A program made the translations under genes and the position numbers. Shown here in pieces: positions 25,101-35,825 of a stretch of DNA of 64,000 nt. Position 1 is the first letter of the stretch, and the number at the start of each line of letters is the position of its first letter. The DNA lies in the NCBI RefSeq assembly GCF_021130785.1, contig NC_060211.1:21623001-21687000 (forward strand). Reading direction: 5' to 3'. The notes under the pieces were generated by a model. The model was not told the origin of the DNA. It saw only the letters and a program-made list of their open reading frames with translations, and did not search any database. This DNA is from Homalodisca vitripennis (taxonomy: Eukaryota > Arthropoda > Insecta > Hemiptera > Cicadellidae).

Positions 25101-25250
25101 TTGGCGTAAAAATCACCCATATACTTGTGGTTTTTCATGGAAAAAATATACAGTTATGTCTTACGCAAGATTTATTAGCAACCTACATTAAATTTATTGC
25201 TGTACTCTATTTCGGCACAGTTATAATAAAACCATCTTATTTTAATTCCA
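22103..25250. other. No gene seen
   Basis: Very AT-rich DNA. A C/T-rich block at 22330-22510 gives a Pro/Ser/Leu-rich reading that looks compositional. A slightly G/A-rich patch at 24760-25030 resembles in style the degenerate repeat at 30510-31140. Nothing else stands out. Confidence 0.5.
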
Positions 25251-25253
25251 GAG

Positions 25254-25259
25254 TTTATT
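25254..25259 (-). terminator. Poly(A) signal AATAAA of gene C
   Basis: AATAAA on the minus strand about 42 nt past the gene C stop codon, a normal distance for a short 3' UTR. Confidence 0.55.
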
Positions 25260-25300
25260 TAACTATGAAGCATGCATGGATTGACTGTTTCATCCCCGGG

Positions 25301-25497
25301 TCACTCAAGGAATGAATTTCTTTCGTTCCAAAGAAGTGCTAGGAGTTGGAAGCCATCACTTTTCAGCATGTCCATGAGGTTCTTCTGCAGGATGACTGCC
25401 ATCTTGTGTGTCAGGTCGGAATTAGTAGCGATCTTCTGGACAATCTGTCTCTTGTCGATCTTGGTGGGCACAAAGTTGTCAGATTCTCCTTCATCTA
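25301..25497 (-). CDS. Gene C exon 3, terminal
   Basis: Acceptor tctaatctttag, entry in phase 1, 64 complete codons and a TGA at 25303-25301. Codons are much richer in GC at third positions (ATC, CTG, AAG) than the surroundings, an independent sign that it is coding. Confidence 0.8.
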
Positions 25498-27912
25498 CTA
25501 AAGATTAGATCACTGCTTGTGCGAAATCAATGATGTGGCAATAGATTAAACCACAATTTTCGTTAAGTTTCTCAACCTCTCATTTATTAAAGTAATATTT
25601 GTGAAAACACTCTTACCAATTATCAACATTTTTAAGGCCTTTTTTAGTAAGAATAATTATGAAAATGTCAACTGAATGTAGACATTATTGGTTTGGTCAA
25701 TAATATACTTCTCTACGCCTTCACAGCAACCCCTATCAGTTTCAAGACGTTAATGGAGATAAATCAGGTAAGGTTTCAAAATCCGGGATTTTGTGCACCA
25801 AACTCAACTTCACCAGTATTTTTGTGTGCACTATGTACAGTAATTCAAAATTCCCACCACAGCAAATTACTACAATATACGTTAAAATTACCCTCCCTTC
25901 CCGTATACTATGATTTTGGAAGTAATTAGGTACTATTATGCAACAAGGAAGATTTTACTATATGATAATGCCGAGCTGGGCTCGGGTCCGAAGAAGTATT
26001 GTACATAGTGTGACTGAAAGAAAATTTCTTTGTGGCTATAATTGACAAAGCACATAGTCAAAGTGATTTGCTGATGTTATATATCATTTAGTAATCATTT
26101 TTACTGTAATTACTGTAACATTGTACTTTTTTGATAACGATATAATACAGCTTTAATAGTTGTATGTAGTAAAGGTTATGTTTGGTAATGACAATTTTGT
26201 GTGTGTTTTAACGATGCGATGCAACACATCATTTTACTGAATATTGTTCATATTTTATCTACTACCGCTACAAGTAGTTTGTTAACTAGTCCTCATATTT
26301 AATTTATGGCAAGTGTAACTCATTGGCCTGTTCTTGCAATAAATCTCAATAGTGTGTGCCCAAAGATTCTTAACTGATATTCCAAAAAAACCTTTTATAT
26401 ATATTTGGCACTGTCTTTACCTAGACATTTCAAATGCTCTTGACATAAAATATTTCTTTATTGAGGTTTTAACATAACGTGATATCAAGTGTACGTTAAC
26501 GGCCATTTTTTAATTGCAAAATTGTAATGTTATCTCGGTTAAGAGTTTATTTTAGCTAAAATATGTTTTTAGTATATTTATTAATTATATATAAGGCCAA
26601 ATTAATAAACATAATCTTTGATACATATTCTATCTTGATTATTTTACAGTCTTCTCTATTTTATTTATATATTCATATCGTGTAGATTAACACTTTAACC
26701 TACATCGTTTCTTATTTTGTTTGCCTTCCAAAATTTAAATAATTATTTTTTATAAATGAATCATTAATTTCCTGTTGATGTTGGTATTAAATTTCATAAG
26801 AACGTATCCAATTCAAAAATACAATTAAAAAAGAAACAAGGTAACCATCAAATACGATTAGGCATTTACTGTTTTACTTGTTGAACAGTTTGAAAATAAG
26901 GTTTTTCTAAAGAATTAAAAACCTATACTATTACTTATATTTTACTTACATTTCTTGACTTTGTAAATGACGTTTCCTTCACATATCTGGAAAAATAGAA
27001 CACATTACCCATAAAAATCGGTACATCTTATTACAGTATATGTTTAATTTCGTGTTTATCATTCGTGGGTAAGAGACTAACATTCTGTAAACTAAATAGC
27101 TTACGCTCCTGTATTATATAACGATAATTATTACGGTTAAATGTTACATTCTCGCAATATTTTCTCACAATAATCGCAATTTAATTCTTACAGTACATTT
27201 TTTTAATTAGCTCCAACGTTGTCATTATATCCTAATTGTGATTTTAAAGAATAAGTGGAAATTTTTTTAGGAAACAAACATTATGAGCATGTCTTAAAAA
27301 GTATTTACAAAAAAACATGTGCTTTATCCAGTGTGCTTTTACTTTATATCCACTTTTGTAAGTGTAGGAATAATATAAAGAGTTAATTATAGTGTGTTTT
27401 GTCTAATGATTTTTTGTGTGTCCCTAAACAGAATTTTAATCCGTTCTATACTCGATTCAATATTTTTCTTTTTTCTCATTGTTGTAAGCTTTCTCATTTC
27501 GCACATGCTCTCTACCTCTTAGCTTACAAAACTGTCAAAATGTGCCTTTCTTTACTCAATTGAAAATGTAACCTACAGAGAAAAACGTAAGACTGTAATA
27601 ACTGAAGCTGTTCCAGGCTCATGTCGATTTAAATGCAGTGATCTGTTGTTCAAAAACATATTTAAGTTGAAACGTAGAAATCAGTCTTTTATGTAAAGGT
27701 TCTGAAAGCCTTTTAACACTCTTAACTTTTTCAATAATCTTTGAAGGGTGTTGTTTGTTACATTTAAAAAATTATTAAATTGTTACAAATTCTTCTATCA
27801 ACGAGAAATTTCATACATATTAGTAATGCAAAAAAATTAAGTGGCTTTATAACTAATTACTTACAATTACACAAGAAAAAACTAGTAGCAGGATAAGATA
27901 TCTAGAGTCCAT
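25301..27912 (-). CDS. Gene C: small secreted protein, 93 aa, three exons
   Basis: Assembled by hand on the minus strand. Exon 1 is 27912-27865, exon 2 is 26986-26950 and exon 3 is 25497-25301; donors are gtaagt (27864-27859) and gtaagt (26949-26944). The protein starts MDSRYLILLLVFSCVI, a hydrophobic signal peptide probably cut after ICEG. The mature part begins NVIYKVKKLDEGESDNF and continues as an amphipathic, helix-prone stretch (KRQIVQKIATNSDL, MAVILQKNLMDMLK) to a TGA. There are no cysteines in the mature part. I recognise no family. Exon sizes and phases (48 nt ending phase 0; 37 nt phase 0 to 1; terminal phase 1) match gene B on the other strand, which is strong support for both models. 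Secretion is inferred from the signal peptide. Confidence 0.75.
26950..26986 (-). CDS. Gene C exon 2
   Basis: A 37-nt exon between acceptor tttttccag and donor gtaagt, phase 0 to phase 1. It reads ICEGNVIYKVKK plus the first base of the next codon, and completes the signal peptide and cleavage region. Confidence 0.72.
27865..27912 (-). CDS. Gene C exon 1, signal peptide
   Basis: Sixteen codons, MDSRYLILLLVFSCVI, ending exactly at a gtaagt donor in phase 0. An upstream accgtag on the minus strand could be the acceptor of a 5' UTR exon, as in gene B. Confidence 0.75.
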
Positions 27913-29460
27913 GGCTGGTGAAGACTCTACGGTACGTAACTGGGACTTTAAATTATCAATTCCGATCACCTGTGCCATCTGTGTTTTATCATAATTAAAT
28001 GTTAAACTTCGGTATCATTTTGAGACAAATGTTCCTTAATTATCAGTTTGTTGGTTAACAAATCCATCATGTAGTTATCCCACATTTTCCGCCTCATAAA
28101 TCAACAGTTTCTTGAGTTTTCAATATTAAGTAACATGAGGTATTTTTAAATGTTCCATGAAAAGTTGACCTCTATAATTGATTATATAGAATATTCTCAG
28201 TTGCAGGGTTGTGACAATATGATCTTAGTTTAATTCAATTTCTTTATTTTTCAATGTATCATGTTATTTAAAAATTAGATTTAGCCATCCAGAAAAAGAT
28301 TGAAATATTAATATTCATAAATATAGTCTTACCATGGATATCATCACAGCAAGAGCTGAAGTGGACAGTTTAAGATAATTCCACTTCCAAATGTCCACTT
28401 CCTACAGTAGTATTTATTAGTTTTTACCTATATGTGAAATGAAATGAAGAACTTTATTTCAAGAGACGAAATTAGAAGTAAAATATTCTATACGCTACGT
28501 GCATAATCAAGTGCCGTCAGTGCTGGCGGCTATTTTCATTTTAGCCTCATAAGATCAATGTTCGTTCAACTTCAAGTATTATTCATTTTCTTCAGTTTAG
28601 AATTTATGAAGGTTTTCATATTTACATGAGAGTAATACACATGTATACGCTTCTTAGCTTTCCAACGTTTTTACTATTTATACAGAAAAAAGTAGACATT
28701 TTTGGTACTTCATCGTTTAAATATCCAAAAAGTATACATACTGTATACCTAGTGCTGTTATAATAATTATATAAATTCAGGAGACATAACAGTTATATTA
28801 GATTTTTGTTTTTTTTTTTTTATTTTATAAATTATAACTAGTTTCGTAAGTCCTAAGTTGGAATTGTTATCGAGTAATAGCTGTATTACTGTATACTGTA
28901 TTAAAGTATAAAATTCATGTACTATTCAATTAATTATTGTAATGTAATAGAGTTGACCCGCATGTTATCAGCGGTAAATACTATATTTTTCTCCGAGTCA
29001 CCGCAACATCATTATTTAAATTGACACTTTGAAGATTATTTATGACAAATATGTTTACAACTATGACCAAATGAAGCTGGGAAAATAGCTGACGCAACAA
29101 ACCATAGTATTACAACCCATACAGTACTAAAACTGCAATGGAATGTTGAACGTTAATACGTAAAAGAATGGCGTTCCTTCCTAATGAACTGTGAAATGGC
29201 TGAATAGGTTAAGCCATTTCCATTCCCGAACATTTTAAACATATTTAGATATAATCTGTGTAACTAACGACTGTGTTTCACAGCATAATTAAATTCACGT
29301 TTGGATTCATTGTAGCATTTAATGAATCCTCTAAATAGCTTAACAATATAGCAGTTGATCACCAAAGCATAAAAATAGATTGAACTTGATCTGATCAGAT
29401 ATGAGATATTGCTGACAAGCAGATTTGTAAGTGATTATGTAACCATTTTTCTGATGACAG
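27913..29460. other. Intergenic, no gene seen
   Basis: AT-rich DNA upstream of gene C on the minus strand. It should contain gene C's promoter and any 5' UTR exon, but I cannot place a TATA box or initiator with confidence. Confidence 0.45.
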
Positions 29461-29485
29461 CTCCAGTGCAAACCGTGCCTCAGTT
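29461..29485 (+). CDS. Possible 25-nt microexon
   Basis: Bounded by ttttctgatgacag and gtaagtact. At 25 nt it is not phase-neutral. Entered in phase 1 it reads APVQTVPQ, but joined to the next exon it meets a TGA within nine codons. In phase 2 it reads through (SSANRASV) and the next exon stays open in phase 0. It may be alternative, frame-shifting or spurious. Confidence 0.25.
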
Positions 29486-29605
29486 GTAAGTACTGTCTTA
29501 TTCGTTAATTAGTTAACTGAATGGTTTTGTGGTGTTCATTCCTAAATTTATAATGAAATATTTTCAGATGTAAAATTTCAATGTAAAATTCCTTATGTCT
29601 TACAG

Positions 29606-29674
29606 GACCATGGACTATGTCACATATATTTGAAGAGGCTGCTGGGAAACCACCGCTCATTGCGGTCGACAAAG
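29606..29674 (+). CDS. Phase 1-1 small exon (gene A or alternative gene B exon)
   Basis: The 69-nt exon lies between acceptor cttatgtcttacag and donor g|gtatcg. In phase 1 it reads (G)PWTMSHIFEEAAGKPPLIAVDK, phase-neutral like the gene A exons. Its end joins in frame with the terminal exon at 33242 (AAA G|AC GAA AAA). A transcript running from gene A into the gene B terminal exon is therefore possible on paper. Confidence 0.5.
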
Positions 29675-30509
29675 GTATCGTTTTTATATAAAAATACTAA
29701 GAGAAGAGATAGAACATATAATACATTATATCTTACACGTATTATATATGCTTTAAGTTAAAAATATATATATCAATAAGTAAATATGTTAAACATTACA
29801 AAGTAACGGGAAAATCGTAACCAAACTATTCGGTTTATATTTTCATAGAGAGGTTAAATTTGTAATACCAGATTTGTTAGGATTTCAAAACATTTAGGTG
29901 AAGACTTTAGCAAAGTATAAAAATTACATGTTTTAAGATTAAATCATATAAAACAAAGGAATATTCCTTTGTAATTCTTTAATTCCCAGTCTTATGCTTT
30001 AATTTTAAATGAGTTCATAGTAAAAGTGTACTAAAATGATCTATTGTGTCGAATAGTTTGAGGTTTAATATTATTCAAATCTACCTTACAGTTATTACCA
30101 GTTTACCCCTTCCTGGGCAGATATACGGTACAAATTTTAATGGATGACTTTGAATCCAAGGGGTTATAACTCAGGGGTCACATATTTATCGTTATAAAAG
30201 TCTCGTTGTGAACAACTTTCAATCCAGTTTGTTTACCAATCTATGAATAAAAATTAAACCCAGTGTGATTACTGAGTATACAGAGGGGAGATTTGCAACA
30301 TAATCAATGACTTATATAACTGGCCTGGGTAAATTATTTCCAATTAGATTTTAACTAAAGTTGGTGAATATTCTATTGGCCATCATTACATATATATACT
30401 CTTAAGATAACTAACTGGTAAGTGGTACTCTTAATATAACTGGTAAGTTAGATATAATAAGTTAATCCAAGATATTCGTTAAGCACTTTAAAAGTAATTC
30501 CATAAACTG
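29675..30509. other. No gene seen
   Basis: AT-rich intronic or intergenic DNA without recognisable features. Confidence 0.5.
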
Positions 30510-31140
30510 GGGGATGTTAGGGATCAGAGTTTCCTAGATTCCGACGAGGCTTCCAAAGAGCAGTTGGTAGCCAAGGGCTTCAAAGACATACGTTCTCTAA
30601 CGTGAACGAAAGATTTTAGACTCTGGGGACTTCCAAATGTCAGATATTTCTAGCTAGAGGGCGAAATTCCAATAGGCTGGGAGTTGCCACAGAACGAGAG
30701 CACTTATAGATCGGTAAGTTCAAAATGTCTTTAATGGAAGATCCTCTTAGCCTTTGAGAGCTTTAAAAGGTTTCTAATGAGAAACTTTCAGAGTTTTCAC
30801 AGGCTGAGAATTTTCGAAGTTACGGTTCCTCTTGATTTTCCAATCAGATGAAGGTATTTAGAGACCATGTTTGTTTCAAATGCCAGGATGTTGTAGAAAC
30901 CAGTCGTAACTAGAGTCCAAATAGTTTTCGAAGTTAGTGGTTCCTATAGGCCCGTTGGCCACTGGATAAGACCAAATGATCCTCCAAAATAAGAAGGCTA
31001 CATGGAGATTAGAGATTCACGTGGTTCCAGGAGAGGAGGAATCCAATATTATAGAGATTTACAACGAATTGAGATTCTTAGAGACTAGGTAGTATTAGAG
31101 GATTGAGGATTTTAGAGGTCTGGTAGATACTGCCAGTGCG
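30510..31140. repeat. Degenerate short-period repeat
   Basis: A run of loosely repeated phrases about 20-30 nt apart, built on elements such as gag.ttcc.ag, gaggcttcc, agatttcta and attttagagg. It is more G-rich than its surroundings. No frame stays open. It looks like an old minisatellite. Confidence 0.45.
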
Positions 31141-31689
31141 ATAGTACCCAAGCGTTAATATATTTTTTATATCGCTCATCTTATTTAAAACTGATTACAG
31201 GAATCGGTGGGCATTTTTCATTGTTCACCGAATACAAACAATTTGCCCTCTTCTTCTAGTGCCAAAACATAAAATAAGTGATTATATAAAAAGAGAAAAT
31301 TAAGAAACGGAACTTCGAACAATCCAATGTCAAATAAATATTTGTACGTCAAACCCGATATATGTGTTGTATTTTCAGTGCCTTTTAGATTATTAGAAGA
31401 TATTTATGCATATGCATTCAACGTAAAATACAGGTCATGTAGTACTATTATACGCTGCACATTATGAACGTCTTTTTGTATTGGGAGTCTTTTCTTTTTT
31501 ACTTTTTTTATACCAAACGTTATGACATTTAGACAACCTTTAAGCGGAAAATCAATTTGCATACATCAATAATGAGGAGGTATTTCAATTCCTATTACAA
31601 GAGATAAACTTGAATTGTTATGTTATAGATTTAATTACTTTCAATAACAATAACATTGATTTTAGATCTGACGCGGGTTGGATTGAACC

Positions 31690-31737
31690 ATGTCGTTTCT
31701 GGTTGTAGCTACCTTCATCGCAGTGGCTTGCTTTCAT
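31690..31737 (+). CDS. Gene B exon 1, signal peptide
   Basis: Sixteen codons ending at gtaagt in phase 0, the same length and phase as gene C exon 1. The other open reading of this exon (phase 1) lacks hydrophobic character and does not fit the following exons. Confidence 0.72.
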
Positions 31738-33504
31738 GTAAGTACTTATTGTACAAAGTAAAAGTACTAAACCTCTGTAATATAAATTATTGTGTCCTTC
31801 GCAAAAATCTGATCAGGTTTATTTTGTAGAAAGGATTTTTTATCTATACATTCTAGTCTTTCTTGCGATATTATTACAATCATTTTTAGTCTAGAAAACC
31901 CAATGTACAGTCTAAATTTAGTTCAAATTGACACTTTTGTTAAGATCATCTAAAGTACTAAATGAAATTTGTGGGGTAATTGAATGATTTTATTATTATT
32001 TTATATACTTGCATAAGGGCGTACGCATCCAAAACTATTTATACTTAAAAGCTAACACATATAATATCCCCTTCAATATAATGATACAGAGTACATTTTC
32101 TTCCATTTAAAATATATGTACTTGCTTGAAATTTGGAAAATGTATTAGATGACTATACATTGTAAACCATGTATTGAAGGTCTGTCAAAAGTATAGTCGC
32201 AATTAATGTGTTGTTATGTATGAAACACCTTTGATTTAATTTCAGTTTCAAATATCACCCAACACATTGAAATGAATTCATGTGTCTTTTAGAATTCAAA
32301 TTTGTTTTCAGATTGTTCATACAAGACCTGGAGAATACACAAAATATCATCCCTCGACAGTAAAAGGTATGAAACATTCTGTACACAAGTCATACACTGA
32401 CATAGCTTAAAAATAATGAACTCAGACTCGGTGTAAAATCTCAATTATAGCTAAATGAAGTAGAGTAGGCTACTTGATCAAAATATTTACTTATTGTCGG
32501 TAATATAAGTGGCACATGAAGCATATTAAACCGCCTATGAACTAGTACCACTGAATATGCAGAGCATTTACATATTTTTATAGTTGAGTAGCTTTCGAGT
32601 GAATATCTTCCGATATTTGTCAAATTCATATGGTTACGTAGGAGAACAATCACAATTTTTATAATATTAGAGTTTTTAATATTTATTTTTATTTTTAGTT
32701 TTCTGTATAATTACTAATTTGTATAAAACTTAATTACATTACTCAAATAAAATACAAAGTTACTCTGAATACCTCAAAAAAACAAATCAAAACAAAGAAT
32801 ACATTTAAAAAAATTATAATTTGTGATTAATTTATTAATAATGTATTCTTTATTTTGTTTTTGTTTTATACAATCATGTAGGAAATTCATGTGCAGGTGC
32901 TCATTGAAATATTTGCAATAAACCAATGAAGCAATGATTTTAGTTTGTTATTTGTCTATATAAAGTGACCTTATTTAATGTAGGTATAAATTATAATTCA
33001 GGATTGAAATATTTTTACGTAATGTTACATAATCAAGTTTCATATATTATGAATATTACACAATAAAGTAAAAGTGAAACTATTTTCTAATGGTGAGACA
33101 AGATTGAAGAAAAAAATATGATCTACTTTAATTTTGTTATACATATTTCCGATAACTGGCCAAAGAGGACATTAACTTTTACATATATTTTTACATTACA
33201 GTTGTTGTGTATGTTTCCAATAAATTGGGTTTATGTTTCAGACGAAAAACTATCTCAAAGAAAAGACGTAAAGCCAAAACCTCCTGCGGGGGCTTTCATT
33301 CCAAGTCCAGAGGAATATGAAAGGTTGATACGTGAAAATGGCTTCATTTTGGCGGTGTTAATGAAAATGTTCGAACTAGTTTGTATCATGTTGTCGGCGC
33401 CTTTTCGGTCGGTTTTCAGGGTATTTCAGTTCTTGTTCGTAGTTCTTAAACTGGCAGAAGAAGCTCTTCGCCAAATGAACCATCGAAAAACAAAAATCAG
33501 CTGA
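31690..33504 (+). CDS. Gene B: small secreted protein, 121 aa, three exons
   Basis: Exons are 31690-31737, 32312-32366 and 33242-33504. Exon 1 encodes MSFLVVATFIAVACFH, a signal peptide. Exon 2 (55 nt, phase 0 to 1) reads IVHTRPGEYTKYHPSTVK. Exon 3 begins DEKLSQRKDVKPKPPAGAFI, then an acidic PSPEEYERLIRENG and a long hydrophobic/amphipathic stretch (FILAVLMKMFELVCIMLS, VFQFLFVVLKLAEEAL) ending in a basic tail and TGA. That stretch could be a membrane segment or a buried amphipathic helix pair. No family is recognised. ATG context is gaaccATGt, and an acceptor (gattttag, exon from 31666) suggests a spliced 5' UTR. Its layout is identical to gene C about 4 kb away on the other strand. The upstream exon at 29606 is splice-compatible with exon 3. 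Confidence 0.75.
32312..32366 (+). CDS. Gene B exon 2
   Basis: 55 nt between tttgttttcag and g|gtatga, reading IVHTRPGEYTKYHPSTVK and leaving one base for the next codon. The signal peptide probably ends in the IVHT region. Confidence 0.72.
33242..33504 (+). CDS. Gene B exon 3, terminal
   Basis: Acceptor gggtttatgtttcag, entry in phase 1, 86 complete codons and TGA at 33502. It has balanced codon use and a coherent hydrophobic/charged pattern, unlike flanking DNA. Confidence 0.8.
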
Positions 33505-33684
33505 CGAGTGCCTAAAAATTCCATTAACACTAAATAGGTTAGGAAACTGTGCTCTATTTATTTTTGAAGTAATATAGAATTAATATAGTCATTACCAACA
33601 GAATAGATTTAAACTTGTTTTATTGTATACGAAGATATTTGTGTATATAAATATTTTAAATCATATCTATAACAACATTCTGTT

Positions 33685-33690
33685 AATAAA
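33685..33690 (+). terminator. Poly(A) signal AATAAA of gene B
   Basis: First good AATAAA after the gene B stop codon, about 180 nt downstream. Confidence 0.45.
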
Positions 33691-33982
33691 ATTAACCCAT
33701 TAAACAGCCTCACTGAGTGACCGTAGTTGTTTTGTTTATATTTTCTTTTTCACTAGAATCAAGCAAGTTAATCTATTTAACAGAAATATTTCATTGACTA
33801 ATTACAATAGGCTACATAATGAAATATTTTAAAGTGGTATTTTCGTTCATCTCATTGCTAACTTCATCTTTATGAATGTAACATGTCTTTCCATTGAGTG
33901 TGTTCAGTGAATTAAGCGATTGTAACAGGCTTTCATATGGATGTTGCCTGTGACGGAGGTAGGTGATTACTTTTTACATGTA

Positions 33983-34819
33983 AGAATCAACAACATCTGG
34001 AGTACTAATGTTAGCACGCGGGTCTCAGATGGATCAAGAAAGGCAAAGTCAGTTCTCCCTCTAATCTTGTCCCATTGCATTAAAATACGCAGGTAGGATG
34101 TAGTTACTTATCCTTCATATTGCTTGAAATGCTCATCATCAATTTCTTAGTTAAAGTTATTCTTAATTATTAATAAAAAGAACTGTCTTAACTATCATGA
34201 CAATAAATATTACCTCCTCAGTCATGTTGATCAAGACTTATAAACAATACTTTTGCAGTTACCTAACGAAAGACATTTTCTTGCCTCCTCTAATTCTGAG
34301 GTATATTCGTCTAACTTAGAACCCTCATTACAGCTACTGAATTCAATATATTGAACTCTGTATACAATGCATTAACAATTACATTCTACTATACCTCTTA
34401 CGAATAAGGAATGTAACAATTCGTTACTCATTATGCAATGCTAGAAGAAAACTCTTCTGTAAGCATACAATATTTACTTTAGAAAACTAAATATAGTGCT
34501 TGAGTGAAAATTACAGAAAACACTGTACAGCAGTAATTCAACTGAGTTTATAGTTTTAAGAAATTAGATTAAGAAGAATGGAAACCTAGAGTGAAAATAT
34601 GAATTATTGATACATGAGTGTATCAGACTTTAATATGAAGTTGAATATGAAGACAGCCTCCTAAAAGTCTGAAGCAAACTTAGTGGAAGGATAAGTAACT
34701 ACATCCTACCTGCGTATTTTGATGCAATGGGACAAGATTTGATGAAGAACTGATTTTGCCTTTCTTGATCCATCTGAGACCCGTGTGCTAACATTAGCAC
34801 TCAAGATGTTGTTGATGCT
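33983..34819. mobile_element. Fold-back element with 130-bp inverted arms
   Basis: 33986-34115 and 34687-34816 are inverted copies of each other at well over 90% identity. Shared strings include atcaacaacatct, ctaatgttagcac, gggtctcagatggatcaag and aggtaggatgtagttact. A 570-bp AT-rich loop with no coding capacity separates them. No target duplication is clear. This is a non-autonomous DNA element or a fold-back duplication. Confidence 0.8.
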
Positions 34820-35649
34820 TTTAAATTTCTTGGGTTAAATTAATGTCGATTTATTTTGTACTGTCTGTAATAACTCCTTATCCAAGAAAGGTGTGAACTC
34901 GAGGAATCTTGGTACTTAGTCTTACATAATCTAGCAAAGATCACCACTTTGACTCTGGAGTAAACTGCAATTCACAGTCAGTTTCAATGTATGAATGTTA
35001 AGTCAGTTGTAAAAATAGTCCTACATGCAACGAAACATTCTTTGGATATGGGCTTAATGTGTTGCTTCTAGTTACATACGTGTATCTTGTGTCATTTTTG
35101 CAACCTATTGTGACTCGTTGCTTAAGACTGGTATAAATTGCAAAGAATAACTTGCACAAATCAATTTAAAAGGCTGTTATGCAGAAATCAACAATAAAAA
35201 AGTACGATAGCTTTTCTTAGATCTGTAAATAATTTATTGTAATGATAACCTTAGAAATAATAACGTTAAAATAATAATGAGTGGACTGTAATTAGTAAAT
35301 GCTCTTGGCCAAAACAAGCCTCGACTAATTATATTCATTTTAATAACATATTAAAATATTAGAAATTAAATACCTGTAGGTAGTAATGATTTTAGTAGTT
35401 TTACAATCTAAGTTGATTCCTCTCTTAAAACTCTGCGAGATTTCGAATCGTTCTTATGTCGTTTTAGCGCATGTATATTTCTAGTCCGATATTTATGTAC
35501 AGTAGGTTTCGGAAACCTACTTCGGTCAAAAAACGTCTGTACCTGACCTTGTAAGAATAATCTATTTTCAGTCTATGATACTTCCAGTGCTATAATCGGA
35601 TTTACTTGTTGCCTCAAAGAAAACACATATAAATACAGTTAGGCTTGAG
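34820..35649. other. No gene seen
   Basis: AT-rich intergenic DNA with no paired exon signals or recognised repeat. Confidence 0.5.
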
Positions 35650-35661
35650 AAGAATATGTCG

Positions 35662-35813
35662 TCCTCCTCCGTAGACTAATGGATAGTCTCGGCTCTCTAA
35701 CCGAGGGATCACGGGTTCAAATCCCGGGGAGGTCTAATAATGTAATAATAATAAAAACCAGTGCACTTCGAAGCCGGCATAGCTAACTCTGAGGCTTAAA
35801 TGAGATTTAAAAA
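35662..35813 (+). mobile_element. tRNA-derived SINE with 12-bp TSD
   Basis: The 5' part (35662-35735) resembles an Arg/Glu-class tRNA. It has an A box-like TAGACTAATGG, an anticodon stem CTCGG/CCGAG around an 8-nt loop, and a B box GGTTCAAATCC with a T stem. A short body and an A-rich 3' end follow. Perfect copies of aagaatatgtcg flank it (35650-35661 and 35814-35825), proving insertion by target-primed reverse transcription. The irregular acceptor and anticodon loop argue against a working tRNA gene. RNA polymerase III transcription from the A and B boxes is expected from the family. Confidence 0.85.
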
Positions 35814-35825
35814 AAGAATATGTCG

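Noticed and set aside
25725..25768. Plus-strand microexon ending FQDVNGDKS at a gtaagg donor
   Set aside because: The donor is good, but it lies in an intron of gene C on the other strand, with no matching signal exon or terminal exon found.
35661..35735. Functional tRNA gene
   Set aside because: Extra bases between the acceptor and D stems, an 8-nt anticodon loop, a mismatch in the acceptor, and a 12-bp target duplication enclosing a longer A-tailed unit. It is a SINE head.
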